60,000 bases of DNA from Symsagittifera roscoffensis (GCF_963678635.1 NC_087070.1:36275109-36335108); one strand, 5' to 3'; counted from the first letter of the stretch, positions 44,101-59,101 are shown. The notes: generated by a model not told the origin, from the sequence alone. Program-made: numbers and translations.

Positions 44101-46059
44101 AACTAGCCACACAATGCCCTGGAAAATGAAAAAATTTGTACCACAAAAGATCGCATCAAGGATAAACACAAAAAATGACATTTTTCAGAAACAGAAAGAC
44201 CAAAATTGAAAACTTAGTACTCCCATGAAATGTCAGCAAACCCAAATTGCACTAACACCCCAAAAAAGCAGCGCTGCCTATTTTAAAGATGTCAAAACTG
44301 AAGAAGTATTCAGTAACCAAGACCAGAAGCTAGTGGAAACTACCAATTTGTGACGACAACTTTCTTTGGACAAAAAATCACCACAGCGCAAATCCGCTTC
44401 TGCAACGATCGCTAACCCAGTGAAACTGATGGTTGGAACAACAATGAACTCATCAAGACTTCTTAACTAGCCACACACTGTCCTGGAATATGAAAAATTT
44501 GTACCACAAAAGATCGCATCAAGAACAAACACAAAAGACATATTTCAGAAACATAGAAACCAAAATCAAAAACTTAATACTTCAATGAACTGTCAGCAAA
44601 CCCACAACGCATTAACAAGCCAAAAAAGTTTCCTATATATTTCAAAGATGTCAAAACTGCAGAAACATTCAGTAGCCAAGACCAGAAGCTAGTTGAAACT
44701 ACCAATTTGTGACGACAACTTTCTTCGGACAAAAAATCACCACAGCGCAAATCCGCTTCTGCAGCGATCGCTAATCTAGTGGAATTGATGATTGGAACAT
44801 CAATGAACTAATCAAGACTTCTTAACTAGCCCCACACTGTCCTGGAAAATGAAAAAATTTGTACCACAAAAAATCGCACCAAGGATGAACACCTAGACAT
44901 ATTTCAGAAACATAAATACCAAAATCCAAAACCCAGAAATCCCATGAACAGTCAGCATACCCAAAACGCAATAACAAACCAAAAAAGCAGCGCTGCCTAT
45001 TTCAAAGATGTCAAAACTGAAGAAGCATTCAGTAACCAAGACCAGAAGCTAGTGGAAACTACCAATTTGTGACGACAACTTTCTTCGGACAAAAAATCAC
45101 CACAGCGCAAATATGCTTCTGCAACGATCGCTAACCCAGTGAAATTGATGGTTGGAACATCAATGAACTCATCAAGACTTCTTAACTAGCCACACACTGT
45201 CCTGGAATATGAAAAAATTTGTACCAGAAAAGATCGCATCAAGAACAAACACAAAAAAAACATAATTCAGAAACACAATGACCAAAATCAAAAACTTAGT
45301 ACTCCCATGAACTGTCAGCAAACCCACAACGCAATAAGAACCCAAAAATGTCGCTGTGTATTTCAAACCTGTCAAACCTGAAGAAACAATCAGCAGCCAA
45401 GACCAGAAGCTAGAAGAAACTACCAATTTATGACAACTTTTTTCGGACAAAAAATCACCACAGCGCAAATACGCTTCTGCAACGATCGCTTACCCAGTAG
45501 AATTGATGATTGGAACAACAAGGAACTCATCAAGACTTCTTAACTAGCCAGACACTGTCCTGGAACATTAAAAAAATTGTACCACAAAAGATCGCATCAA
45601 GAACAAACACAAAAAAGACATATTTCAGAAACACGAAGACCAAAATCAAAAACTTAGTACTCCCATGAACTGTCAGCAAACCCAAAACGCATTAACAACC
45701 CAAAAAATGTCGCTGTGTATTTCAAACCTGTCAAACCTGAAGAAACAATCAGCAGCCAAGACCAGAAGCTAATAGAAACTACCAATTTATGACAACTTTC
45801 TTCGGACAAAAAATCACCACAGCGCAAATCCGCTTCTGCAACGATCGCTTACCCAGTAGAATTGATGATTGGAACAACAAGGAACTCATCAAGACTTCTT
45901 AACTAGCCACACACTGTCCTGGAACATTTAAAAAATTGTACCAAAAAAAATCGCATCAAGGATGAACACAAAAAAGACATATTTCAGAAACACAAAGACC
46001 AAAATCAAAAACTTAGTACTCCCATGAACTGTCAGCAAACCCAAAACGCATTAACAAAC

Positions 46060-48360
46060 CAAAAAAGCAGCGCTGTATATTTCAAAGATGTCAAAACTGA
46101 AGAAGCATTCAGTAATCACGACCAGAAGCTAGTGGAAACTACCAATTTGTGACGACAACTTTCTTCGGACAAAAATCACCACAGCGCAAATCCGCTGCTG
46201 CAACGATCGCTAAACCAATAGAATTGATGATTGGAACAACAAAAAACTCATCAAGGCTTCTTAACTAGCCACACACTGTCCTGGAAAATGAAAAAATTTT
46301 TACCACAAAAGATCGCATCAAGAACAAACACAAAAGACATATTTCAGAAACATAAAGAACAAAATCGAAAACTTAGTACTTCAATGAAATGTCAGCAAAC
46401 CCACAACGCATTAACAAACCAAAAAAAGCAGCGCTGCGTATTTCAAAGATATCAAAACTGAAGAATCATTCAGTAGCCAAGACCAGAAGCTAGTGGAAAC
46501 TACCAATTTGTGACGACAACTTTCTTCGGACAAAAAATCGCCACCGCGCAAATCCGCTTCTGCAACGATCGCTAATCCAGTAGAATTGATGATTGGAACA
46601 CCAATGAACTAATCAAGAATTCTTAACTAGCCACACACTGTCCTGGAAAATGAAAAAATTTGTACCACAAAAAATCGCATCAAGGATGAACACAAAAAAA
46701 GACATATTTCAGAAACATAAATACCAAAATCTAAATACAAGAAGTCCCATGAACATTCAGCATACCACAAATGCATTACCAAACCAAAAAAGCAGCGCTG
46801 CCTATTTCCAAGATGTCAAAACTGAAGAAGCATTCAGTAACCAAGACCAGAAACTAGTGGAAACTACCAATTTGTGACGACAACTTTCTTCGGACAAAAA
46901 ATCACCGCAACGAAAATCCGCTTCTGCAACGATCGCTAATCCAGTAGAATTGATGATTGGAACACCAATGAACTAATCAAGAATTCTTAACTAGCCACAC
47001 ACTGTCCTGGAAAATGAAAAAATTTGTACCACAAAAAATCGCATCAAGGATGAACACAAAAAAAGACATATTTCAGAAACATAAATACCAAAATCTAAAT
47101 ACAAGAAGTCCCATGAACATTCAGCATACCCAAAATGCATTACCAAACCAAAAAAGCAGCGCTGCCTATTTCCAAGATGTCAAAACTGAAGAAGCATTCA
47201 GTAACCAAGACCAGAAACTAGTGGAAACTACCAATTTGTGACGACAACTTTCTTCGGACAAAAAATCACCGCAACGAAAATCCGCTTCTGCAACGATCGC
47301 TAACCCAGTGAAATTGATGATTGGAACAACAATGAACTCATCAAGACTTCTTAACTAGCCACACACTGTCCTGGAATATGAAAAAATTTGTACCACAAAA
47401 GATCGCATCAAGAACAAACACAAAAAAGACATATTTCAGAAACATAAGGACCAAAATCAAAAACTTAGTACTCCCATGAAATTTCAGGAAACCCACAACG
47501 CATTAACAACCCAAAAAACTGTCGCTGTGTATTTCAAAGATGTCAAAACTGAAGAAACATTCAATAGCCAAGACCAGAAGCTAGTGGAAACTACCAATTT
47601 GTGACGACAACTTTCTTCGGACAAAAACTCACCACAGCGCAAATCCGCTTCTGCAACGATCGCTAACCAAGTAGAATTGATGATTGGAACAACAATGAAC
47701 TCATCAAGACTTCTCAACTAGCCACACACTGTCCTGGAAAATGAAAAAAATTTGTACCACAAAAGATCGCATCAAGATCAAACACAGAAGACATATTTCA
47801 GGAACATAAAGACCAAAATCCAAAACCCAGAAGTCCCATGAAGCGTCAGCAAACGCACAACGCATTAATAAACCAAAAAAGCAGCGCTGTGTATTTCAAA
47901 GATGTCAAAACTGAAGAAGCATTCAGTAATCACGACCAGAAGCTAGTGGAAACTACCAATTTGTGACGACAACTTTCTTCGGACAAAAATCACCACAGCG
48001 CAAATCCGCTGCTGCAACGATCGCTAAACCAATAGAATTGATGATTGGAACAACAAAAAACTCATCAAGACTTCTTAACTAGCCACACACTGTCCTGGAA
48101 AATGAAAAAAATTGTACCACAAAAGATCGCATCAAGAACAAACACAAAAGACATATTTCAGAAACATAAAGAACAAAATCGAAAACTTAGTACTACAATG
48201 AAATGTCAGCAAACCCACAACGCATTAACAAACCAAAAAAGCAGCGCTGCGTATTTCAAAGATATCAAAACTGAAGAAACATTCAGTAGCCAAGACCAGA
48301 AGCTAGTGGAAACTACCAATTTGTGACGACAACTTTCTTCGGACAAAAAATCACCACCGC
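46060..48360. repeat. Five-monomer segment duplicated within the satellite
   Basis: A distinctive monomer with TTCAGTAATCACGACCAG and AACAACAAAAAACTCATCAA occurs at about 46.08 and 47.90 kb, 1814 bases apart, i.e. five monomers. Between them two adjacent monomers (about 46.56-46.92 and 46.92-47.28 kb) are almost identical. This is the signature of recent unequal exchange. Confidence 0.7.
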
Positions 48361-49199
48361 GCAAATCCGCTTCTGCAACGATCGCTAATCCAGTAGAATT
48401 GATGATTGGAACACCAATGAACTAATCAAGACTTCTTAACTAGCCACACACTGTCCTGGAAAATGAAAAAATTTGTACCACAAAAAATCGCATCAAGGAT
48501 GAACATAAAAAAAGACATATTTCAGAAACATAAATACCAAAATCCAAAACCCAGAAGTCCCATGAACATTCAGCATACCCAAAATGCAATAACAAACCAA
48601 AAAAGCAGCGCTGCCGATTTCCAAGATGTCAAAACTGAAGAAGCATTCAGTAACCAAGACCAGAAGCTAGTGGAAACTACCAATTTGTGACGACAACTTT
48701 CTTCGGACAAAAATCACCGCAACGCAAATCCGCTTCTGCAACGATCGCTAACCCAGTGAAATTGATGATTGGAACAACAATGGACTCATCAAGACTTCTT
48801 AACTAGCCACACACTGTCCTGGAATATGAAAAAATTTGTACCACAAAAGATCGCATCAAGAACAAACACAAAAAAGACATATTTCAAAAACATAAGGACC
48901 AAAATCAAAAACTTAGTACTCCCATGAAATTTCAGGAAACCCACAACGCATTAACAACCCAAAAAACTGTCGCTGTGTATTTCAAAGATGTCAAAACTGA
49001 AGAAACATTCAATAGCCAAGACCAGAAGCTAGTGGAAACTACCAATTTGTGACGACAACTTTCTTCGGACAAAAACTCACCACAGCGCAAATCCGCTTCT
49101 GCAACGATCGCTAATCAAGTAGAATTGATGATTGGAACAACAATGAACTCATCAAGACTTCTTAACTAGCCACACACTGTCCTGGAAAATAAAAAAAAA

Positions 49200-52120
49200 T
49201 TGTACCACAAAAGATCGCGTCAAGAACAAACACAGAAGACATATTTCAGGAACATAAAGACCAAAACCGAAAACTTAGTACTCCCATGAACTGTCAGGAA
49301 ACTCACAACGCATTAACAACCCAAAAAACTGTCGCTGTGTGTTTCAAAGATGTCAAAACTGAAGAAACATTCAATAGCCAAGACCAGAAGCTAGTGGAAA
49401 CTACCAATTTGTGACGACAAACCTCTCTTTCAAAAAATCACCACAGCGCAAATCCGCTTCTGCAACGATCGCTAACCAAGTAGAATTGATGATTGGAACA
49501 ACAATGAACTCATCAAGACTTCTTAACTAGCCACACACTGTCCTGGAAAATGAAAAAAATTTGTACCACAAAAGATCGCGTCAAGAACAAACACAGAAGA
49601 CATATTTCAGGAACATAAAGACCAAAACCGAAAACTTAGTACTCCCATGAACTGTCAGGAAACTCACAACGCATTAACAACCCAAAAAACTGTCGCTGTG
49701 TGTTTCAAAGATGTCAAAACTGAAGAAACATTCAATAGCCAAGACCAGAAGCTAGTGGAAACTACCAATTTGTGACGACAAACCTCTCTTTCAAAAAATC
49801 ACCACAGCGCAAATCCGCTTCTGCAACGATCGCTAACCAAGTAGAATTGATGATTGGAACAACAATGAACTCATCAAGACTTCTTAACTAGCCACACACT
49901 GTCCTGGAAAATGAAAAAATTTGTACCACAAAAGATCGCGTCAAGAACAAACACAGAAGACATCTTTCAGGAACATAAAGACCAAAATCGAAAACTTAGT
50001 ACTCCCATGAACTGTCAGCAAACCCACAACGCATTAACCACCCAAAAAAATGTCGCTGTGTATTTCAAAGATGTCAAAACTGAAGAACATTCAGTAGCCA
50101 TGATCAGAAGCTAGAGGAAACTACCAATTTGTGACGACAACTTTATTCGGACAAGAAATCACCACAGCGCAAATCCGCTTCTGCAACGATCGCTAACCCA
50201 GTAGAATTGATGATTGGAACAACAATGAACTCATCAAGACTTCTTAACTAGCCACACACTGTCCTGGAAAATGAAAAAAATTTGTACCACAAAAGATCGC
50301 GTCAAGAAAAAACACAGAAGACATATTTCAGGAACATAAAGACCAAAACCGAAAACTTAGTACTCCCATGAACTGTCAGGAAACTCACAACGCATTAACA
50401 ACCCAAAAAACTGTCGCTGTGTGTTTCAAAGATGTCAAAACTGAAGAAACATTCAATAGCCAAGACCAGAAGCTAGTGGAAACTACCAATTTGTGACGAC
50501 AAACCTCTCTTTCAAAAAATCACCACAGCGCAAATCCGCTTCTGCAACGATCGCTAACCAAGTAGAATTGATGATTGGAACAACAATGAACTCATCAAGA
50601 CTTCTTAACTAGCCACACACTGTCCTGGAAAATGAAAAAAATTTGTACCACAAAAGATCGCGTCAAGAACAAACACAGAAGACATCTTTCAGGAACATAA
50701 AGACCAAAATCGAAAACTTAGTACTCCCATGAACTGTCAGCAAACCCACAACGCATTAACCACCCAAAAAAATGTCGCTGTGTATTTCAAAGATGTCAAA
50801 ACTGAAGAACATTCAGTAGCCATGATCAGAAGCTAGAGGAAACTACCAATTTGTGACGACAACTTTCTTCGGACAAGAAATCACCACAGCGCAAATCCGC
50901 TTCTGCAACGATCGCTAACCCAGTAGAATTGATGATTGGAACAACAATGAACTCATCAAGACTTCTTAACTAGCCACACACTGTCCTGGAAAATGAAAAA
51001 AATTTGTACCACAAAAGATCGCGTCAAGAACAAACACAGAAGACATATTTCAGGAACATAAAGACCAAAATCGAAAACTTAGTACTCCCATGAACTGTCA
51101 GCAAACCCACAACGCATTAACCACCCAAAAAATGTCGCTGTGTATTTCAAAGATGTCAAAACTGAAGAAACATTCAGTAGCCAAGAATAGAAGCTAGTGG
51201 AAACTTCCAATTTGTGACGACAACTTTCTTCGGACAAGAAATCACCACAGCGCAAATCCGCTTCTGCAACGATCGCTAACCCAGTAGAATTGATGGTTGG
51301 AACAACAATGAACTCATCAAGACTTCTTAACTAGCCACACACTGTCCTGGAAAATGAAAAAATTTGTACCACAAAAAATCACATCAAGGATGAACACAAA
51401 AAAAAGACATATTTCAGGAACATAAAGACCAAAATCGAAAACTTAGTACTCCAATGAACTTTCAGCAAACCCACAACGCATTAACCACCCAAAAAAATGT
51501 CGCTGTGTTTTTCAGAGATGTCAAAACTGAAGAATCATTCAGTAGCCAAGACCAGAAGCTAGTGGAAACTACCAATTTGTGACGACAACTTTCTTCGGAC
51601 AAAACATCACCACAGCGCAAATCCGCTTCTGCAACTATCGCTAACCCAGTAGAATTGATGATTGGAACAACAATGAACTCATCCAGACTTCTTAACTAGC
51701 CACACACTGTCCTGGAAAATGAAAAAAATTTGTACCACAAAAGATCGCGTCAAGAACAAACACAGAAGACATATTTCAGGAACATAAAGACCAAAATCGA
51801 AAACCTAGTACTCCCATGAACTGTCAGCAAACCCACAACGCATTAACCACCCAAAAAATGTCGCTGTGTATTTCAAAGATGTCAAAACTGAAGAAACATT
51901 CAGTAGCCAAGAATAGAAGCTAGTGGAAACTTCCAATTTGTGACGACAACTTTCTTCGGACAAGAAATCACCACAGCGCAAATCCGCTTCTGCAACGATC
52001 GCTAACCCAGTAGAATTGATGGTTGGAACAACAATGAACTCATCAAGACTTCTTAACTAGCCACACACTGTCCTGGAAAATGAAAAAATTTGTACCACAA
52101 AAAATCACATCAAGGATGAA
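49200..52120. repeat. Highly homogenised satellite with one- and two-monomer duplications
   Basis: The private variant GACGACAAACCTCTCTTTC occurs near 49415, 49775 and 50490. CCAAGAATAGAAGC occurs at 51181 and 51907, 726 bases apart. Shared private variants at one- and two-monomer spacing show recent local amplification. Confidence 0.7.
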
Positions 52121-55100
52121 CACAAAAAAAAGACATATTTCAGGAACATAAAGACCAAAATCGAAACTTAGTACTCCCATGAACTGTCAGCAAACCCACA
52201 ACGCATTAACAACCCAAAAAATGTCGCTGTGTATTTCAAAGATGTCAAAACTGAAGAAACATTCAGTAGCCAAGACCAGAAGCTAGTGGAAACTACCAAT
52301 TTGTGACGACAACTTTCTTCGGACAAAACATCACCACAGCGCAAATCCGCTTCTGCAACGATCGCTAAACCAGTAGAATTGATCATTGGAACAACAATGA
52401 ACTCATCAAGACTTCTTAACTAGCCACACACTGTCCTGGAAAATGAAAAAATTTGTACCACAAAAGATCGCATCAAGAAAAAATACAGACGACATATTTC
52501 AGGAACATAAAGACCAAAATCGAAAACGTAGTACTCCCATGAACTGTTAGCAAACCCACAACGCACTAACAACCCAAAAAATGTCGCTGTGTATTTCAAA
52601 GATGTCAAAACTGAAGAAACATTCAGTAGCCAAGACCAGAAGCTAGTGGAAACTACCAATTTGTGACGACAACTTTCTTCGGACAAAAAAAATCACGACA
52701 GCGCAAATCCCCTTCTGCAACGATCGCTAAACAAGTGGAATTGATGATTGGAACAACAATGAACTCATCAAGACTTCTCAACTAGCCACACACTGTCCTG
52801 GAAAATGAAAAAAATTTGTACCACAAAAGATCGCATCAAGATCAAACACAGAAGACATATTTCAGGAACATAAAGACCAAAATTGAAAACTTAGTACTCC
52901 CATGATGTGTCAGCAAACCCACAACGCATTAATCACCCAAAAAAATGTCGCTGTGTATTTCAAAGGTGTCAAAACTGAATAAACATTCAGTAGCCAAGAC
53001 CAGAAGCTAGTGGAAACTACCAATTTGTGACGACAACTTTCCTCGGACAAAAAATCACCACAGCGCAAATCCGCTTCTGCAACGATCGCTAACCAAGTAG
53101 AATTGATGATTGGAACAACAATGACATCATCAAGACTTCTTAACTAGCCACACACTGTCCTGGAAAATGCAAAAAAATTGTACCACAAAAGATCGCATCA
53201 AGATCAAACACAGAAGACATATTTCAGGAACATAAAGACCAAAATCGAAAACTTAGTACTCCAATGAACTGTCAGCAAACCCACAACGCATTAACCACCC
53301 AAAAAAATGTCGCTGTGTTTTTCAGAGATGTCAAAACTGAAGAATCATTCAGTAGCCAAGACCAGAAGCTAGTGGAAACTACCAATTTGTGACGACTACT
53401 TTCTTCGGACAAAATATCACCACAGCGCAAATCCGCTTCTGCAACGATCGCTAACCCAGTAGAATTGATGATTGGAACAACAATGAACTCATCAAGACTT
53501 CTTAACTAGCCACACACTGTCCTGGAAAATGAAAAAATTTGTACCACAAAAGATCGCATCAAGAACAAACACAGAAGACATATTTCAGGAACATAAAGAC
53601 CAAAATCGAAAACTTAGTACTCCCATGAACTGTCAGCAAACCCACAACGCATTAACAACCCAAAAAATGTCGCTGTGTATTTCAAAGATGTCAAAACTGA
53701 AGAAACATTCAGTAGCCAAGACCAGAAGCTAGTGGAAACTACCAATTTGTGACGACAACTTTCTTCGGACAAAAAATCACGACAGCGCAAGTCCCCTTCT
53801 GCAACGATCGCTAAACAAGTAGAATTGATGATTGGAACAACAATGAACTCATCAAGACTTCTCAACTAGCCACACATTGTCCTGGAAAATGAAAAAAATT
53901 TGTACCACAAAAGATCGCATCAAGATCAAACACAGAAGACATATTTCAGGAACATAAAGACCAAAATCGAAAACTTAGTACTCCCATGAACTGTCAGCAA
54001 ACCCACAACGCATTAACCACCCAAAAAAAAGTCGCTGTGTTTTTCAGAGATGTCAAAACTGAAGAAACATTCAGTAGCCAAGACCAGAAGCTAATGGAAA
54101 CTACCAATTTGTGACGACAACTTTCTTCGGACAAAACATCACCACAGCGCAAATCCGCTTCTGCAACGATCGCTAACCCAGTAGAATTGATGATTGGAAC
54201 AACAATGAACTCATCAAGACTTCTTAACTAGCCACACACTGTCCTGGAAAATGATAAAATTTGTACCACAAAAGATCGCATCAAGAACAAATACAGACGA
54301 CATATTTCAGGAACATAAATACCAAAATCGAAAACTTAGTACTCCCATGAACTGTCAGCAAACCCACAACGCACTAACAGCTCAAAAAATGTCGCTGTGT
54401 ATTTCAAAGATGTCAAAACTGAAGAAACATTCAGTAGCCAAGACCAGAAGCTAGTGGAAACTACCAATTTGTGACGACAACTTTCTTCGGACAAAAAATC
54501 ACGACAGCGCAAATCCCCTTCTGCAACGATCGCTAAACAAGTAGAATTGATGATTGGAACAACAATGAACTCATCAAGACTTCTCAACTAGCCACACACT
54601 GTCCTGGAAAATGAAAAAATTTGTACCACAAAAGATCGCATTAAGAACAAACACAGAAGACATATTTCTGGAACATAAAGACCAAAATTGAAAACTTAGT
54701 ACTCCCATGAGCTGTCAGCAAACCCACAACGCATTAACAACCCAAAAAAATGTCGCTGTGTATTTCAAAGATGTCAAAACTGAAGAAACATTCAGTAGCC
54801 AAGACCAGAAGCTAGTGGAAACTACCAATTTGTGACGACAACTTTCTTCGGACAAAAAATCACGACAGCGCAAATCCCCTTCTGCAACGATCGCTAAACA
54901 AGTAGAATTGATGATTAGAACAACAATGAACTCATCAAGACTTCTCAACTAGCCACACAGTCTTGGAAAATGAAAAAAAATTTGTACCACAAAAGATTGC
55001 ATCAAGATCAAACACAGAAGACATATTTCAGGAACATAAAGACCAAAATTGAAAACTTAGTACTCCCATGAACTGTCAGCAAACCCCAAACGCATTAACC

Positions 55101-56696
55101 ACCCAAAATATGTCGCTGTGTATTTCAAAGATGTCAAAACTGAAGGAACATTCAGTAGCCAAGACCAGAAGCTAGTGGAAACTACCAATTTGTGACGACA
55201 ACTTTCTTCGGACAAAAAATCACCACAGCGCAAATCCGCTTCTGCAATGATCGCTAACCAAGTAGAATTGATGATTGGAACAACAATGAAATCATCAAGA
55301 TTTTTTAACTAGCCACACACTGTCCTGGAAAATGAAAAAAATTTGTACCACAAAAGATCGCATCAAGATCAAACACAGAAGACATATTTCAGGAACATAA
55401 AGACCAAAATCGAAAACTTAGTACTCCCATGAACTGTCAGCAAACCCACATCGCATTAACCACCCAAAAAAATGTCGCCGTGTATTTCAAAGATGTCAAA
55501 ACTGAAGAAACATTCAGTAGCCAAGACCAGAAGCTAGTGGAAACTACCAATTTTGTGACGACAACTTTCTTCGGACAAAAAATCACGACAGCACAAATCC
55601 CTTTCTGCAACAATCGCTAAACAAGTAGAATTGATGATTGGAACAACAATGAAATCATCAAGACTTCTCAACTAGCCACACACTGTCCTGGAAAATGAAA
55701 AAAAATTTGTACCACAAAAGATCGCATCAAGATCAAACACAGAAGAAATATTTCATTAACATAAAGACCAAAATCGAAAACTTAGTACTCCCATGAACTG
55801 TCAGCAAACCCACAACGCATTAACCACCCAAAAAAATGTCGCCGTGTATTTCAAAGATGTCAAAACTGAAGAAACATTCAGTAGCCAAGACCAGAAGCTA
55901 GTGGAAACTACCAATTTTGTGACGACAACTTTCTTCGGACAAAAAATCACGACAGCGCAAATCCCTTTCTGCAACGATCGCTAAACAAGTAGAATTGATG
56001 ATTGGAACAACAATGAAATCATCAAGACTTCTCAACTAGCCACACACTGTCCTGGAAAATGAAAAAAATTTGTACCACAAAAGATCGCATCAAGATCAAA
56101 CACAGAAGAAATATTTCATTAACATAAAGACCAAAATCGAAAATTTAGTACTCCCATGAACTGTCAGCAAACCCACAACGCATTAACCACCCAAAAAAAT
56201 GTCGCTGTGTATTTCAAAGATGTCAAAACTGAAGAAACATTCAGTAGCCAAGACCAGAAGCTAGTGGAAACTACCAATTTGTGACGACAACTTTCTTCGG
56301 ACAAAAAATCACCACAGCGCAAATCCGCTTCCGCAACGATCGCTAACCAAGTAGAAATGATGATTGGATTAACAATGAAATCATCAAGACTATTTAACTA
56401 GCCACACACTGTCCTGGAAAATGAACAAAAATTTGTACCACCAAAGATCGCATCAAGATCAAACACAGAAGACATATTTCAGGAACATAAAGACCAAAAT
56501 CAGAAACTTAGTACTCCCATGAACTATCAGCAAACCCACAACGCATTAACCACCCAAAAAAATGTCGCCGTGTATTTCAAAGATGTCAAAACTGAAGAAA
56601 CATTCAGTAGCCAAGACCAGAAGCTAGTGGAAACTACCAATTTGTGACGACAACTTTCTTCGGACAAAAAATCACCACAGCGCCATTGATGATTTG

Positions 56697-57740
56697 ATCA
56701 CATCTTTTAACGAGCCCTTCAACTGGTTTTAATGTTTCTCTAATAAATATGCATATATATTCCTAAATACTTAACAAAACAAATAAACTCGGGTACTAGG
56801 AGAAAGCCCTGCTTAAGACCGAACTAATGATACCATTCCCACTTGAATCCGTCATCTCTATGAGGAGTTCTCTTAAAAAACTGATGTGTACTCATCAAAA
56901 AAAATCCTGTAACAACAAAAAATGACCAAAAAAAGTGACTGAAAACGTTTAACTGTAAAACTGATATTAACATCAACAACACTGTTGTACTTTAGGCTTA
57001 ACCTCAAAATTTTATCACCCTAGCTTCAATATACAATGAGATATCACATCTTTTAACGAGCCCTTCAACTGGTTTTAACGTTTCTCTAATAAATATGCAT
57101 ATATTTTTCCTAAATACTTAACAAAACAAACAAATTCGGGTACTAGGAGAAAGCCCTGCTTAAGACCGAACTAATGATACCCCTCCCACTTGAATCCGTC
57201 ATCTCTATGAGGAGTTCTCTTAAAAAAACTGATGTGTACTCATCAAAAAAAAATCCTGTAACAACAAAAAATGACCAAAAAAGTGACTGAAAACGTTTAA
57301 CTGTAAATCTGATAATAACATCATCAACACTGTTGTACTTTACGCTTAACCTCAAAGTTTTGTCATCCTAGCTTCAATATACATGGAGTTATCACATCTT
57401 TTATCGAGCCCTCCAACTGGTTTTAACGTTTCTCTAATATATATGCATATATTTTTCCTAAATACTTAACAAAACAAACAAACTCGGGTACTAGGAGAAA
57501 GCCGTGCTTAAGACCGAACTAGTGATACCCCTCTCACTTGAATCCGTCATCTCTACGAAATGTTCTTCCTTCAAAACTGATGTGTACTCATTAAAAAAAA
57601 GTCCTGTAACAACAAAAATTGACTAAAAAACCTGACTAAACCTATTTTAACCGTACTCATGATGCTAACATCAACAACACTGGTGTAATCTACGCTTAAC
57701 CTCTAAGCTGTATCATCCTAGCTTCAATATACATATAGTT
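56697..57740. repeat. Second satellite: three units of about 347 bp
   Basis: Units begin ATCACATCTTTTA at 56697, 57043 and 57391 (spacing 346 and 348). They share CGGGTACTAGGAGAAAGC, CTTGAATCCGTCATCTCTA and CCTAGCTTCAATATACA. The third unit is the most diverged. The sequence is unrelated to the 363-bp satellite. Confidence 0.9.
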
Positions 57741-59043
57741 CAAGGCATGGTCCCATATAAGGATAGTCAACTAGCATGGAGGTCATCACAAAACAATCTC
57801 AAAGACCGGTCAAAAAAAGCAAAAACGGGTACTGGAAGACAGTATAGCCCACGACTGACTGACTGATAGCTTTTATTATCAAACAGGTCAAAATAGCACT
57901 GTTTTTATAATATGAACTACTTATAATTCTGTTTTTATGAAAAAACACTTTTGAGTCGAGAAAGCACAAAAAGCGCCTACCCTAAGTGGTTAGATGAAAA
58001 ACATGTACAAAGAAACAAATGTGTAAACGTCAGTTCTTAATCGTCCAAAGGTTCATTTTGATCATATATAAACGTTAACAGGAGACAAATGTTTTTGAAA
58101 GCAAAAATTCAGATCATATTACGCTGAACATCATGGACAAGTTAAGCATAAACACTAAAGCTTTGGGTTTAACTTTTAAAAAAAGAGTTAAACCAATTTT
58201 TAAAGCTTACAGCACAATTTATTGTGCTTTAATTCTAAACAAGCTTCTGAAGTCACTCCGAGAGCTACCTTGTTTGCTCAAACTGAAAATTTGTTTAGAT
58301 GTAATTGCAAAATTCAATGTGTTATTTTGCTATTTTGCATAAATTTTTTGGTTTTTGGTACGGCTTCCCCAATATGTTTCTTAGAAATTAAAACTACAAT
58401 AGGTTCATCGTAATCACTCACTTACTCTGTTTTTCAACAATATAATTGAGCTTCTACATACCTTGCGTTCCTCAGTAAAAAAGAAAACTTCAAAGACACG
58501 AGGAAAAACTCAGAATTGGTATAAAAGTCTATTTTCGCAAAAGTTGCGATTAGGAGAAAACGTCTTTTTCTCTCTAAATTGTCAAAAAATGGGAGTTCTT
58601 TAGAGAGCTCTAGCCATGGTCTTTTGATTGAAACTACAATCAAATCACGGTAAAATTGACTCATAAAATTATGTGTCCTAGAAAAAAATTTGATAACAGA
58701 ATAACTGGCAGCAGAAAAAATATCATTTCTCTACGGAAACTTATTGGATTTCAAAAAAATGGTATGGTTGAGCTTCTCTAGAGCTACGAATTTAATATAG
58801 TACCATTTTCAGAGCTTAAAATTCCATTTTCTTGTTATGTCCTAAAAGAAAACATTGTGACTAGGAAAAAAAATTTGGCTATTTGTTAGCCTTTTGTTCA
58901 TCCCTGTGAAAAAAACTTCTTTTTTTGATTTTTTTTGGCTTTTAGTGAGTTGCAGAAAACCACATAATAATTAAAAGAATGAGAAAACTTAAAAATATTG
59001 AACGAACAAAGAGAATTCCGGGATTTTTATGATGGCTTGAGCT

Positions 59044-59101
59044 GTCAGTACTTGAGAGATATGTAAAAGCGAGGTTTTAAACATTAATTATATATTATTA
59101 C
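59044..59101. repeat. 58-bp direct repeat, left copy
   Basis: It contains ATGTAAAAGCGAGGTTTTAA and ACATTAATTATATATTATTA. It recurs at 59721-59778 with two mismatches, 677 bp apart. Confidence 0.85.

Larger units (their letters stand above)
35483..56687. repeat. Satellite array, about 58 monomers of about 363 bp
   Basis: Monomers are marked by GAAGCTAGTGGAAACTACCA, CTTCTGCAACGATCGCTAA, CTAGCCACACACTGTCCTGG and GTACCACAAAAGATCGCATC, which recur with 360-364-bp spacing. The count is span divided by period. The left edge (35.48-39.9 kb) is diverged and mixes two monomer types, and homogeneity rises to the right. Most length variation is in A runs after AATGA. Short frames on both strands recur with the period but stop within every monomer, so this is satellite DNA rather than a repetitive gene. 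The array ends abruptly at CACCACAGCGC. Confidence 0.95.

Noticed and set aside
36659-54948. Many minus-strand frames such as those containing KLVVSTSFWSWLLNVSSVLT
   Set aside because: They repeat with the satellite period and arise from stop-poor antisense of the same monomer. They lack consistent starts and ends, and no protein function is visible.
35483-56687. CRISPR-like array
   Set aside because: The repeats are about 363 bp and contiguous, with no short repeats separated by unique spacers. The genome is eukaryotic.
35483-56687. A giant tandem-repeat protein gene
   Set aside because: Every monomer has stops in all frames (for example TTGTGA and AACTAG), and A-run indels shift frames between monomers. 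No splice signals consistently bridge them.
35483-56687. CENP-B-box-like motif in the satellite
   Set aside because: TTCGGACAAAAAA was considered, but it lacks the required CGGG half, so there is no support for a CENP-B box.
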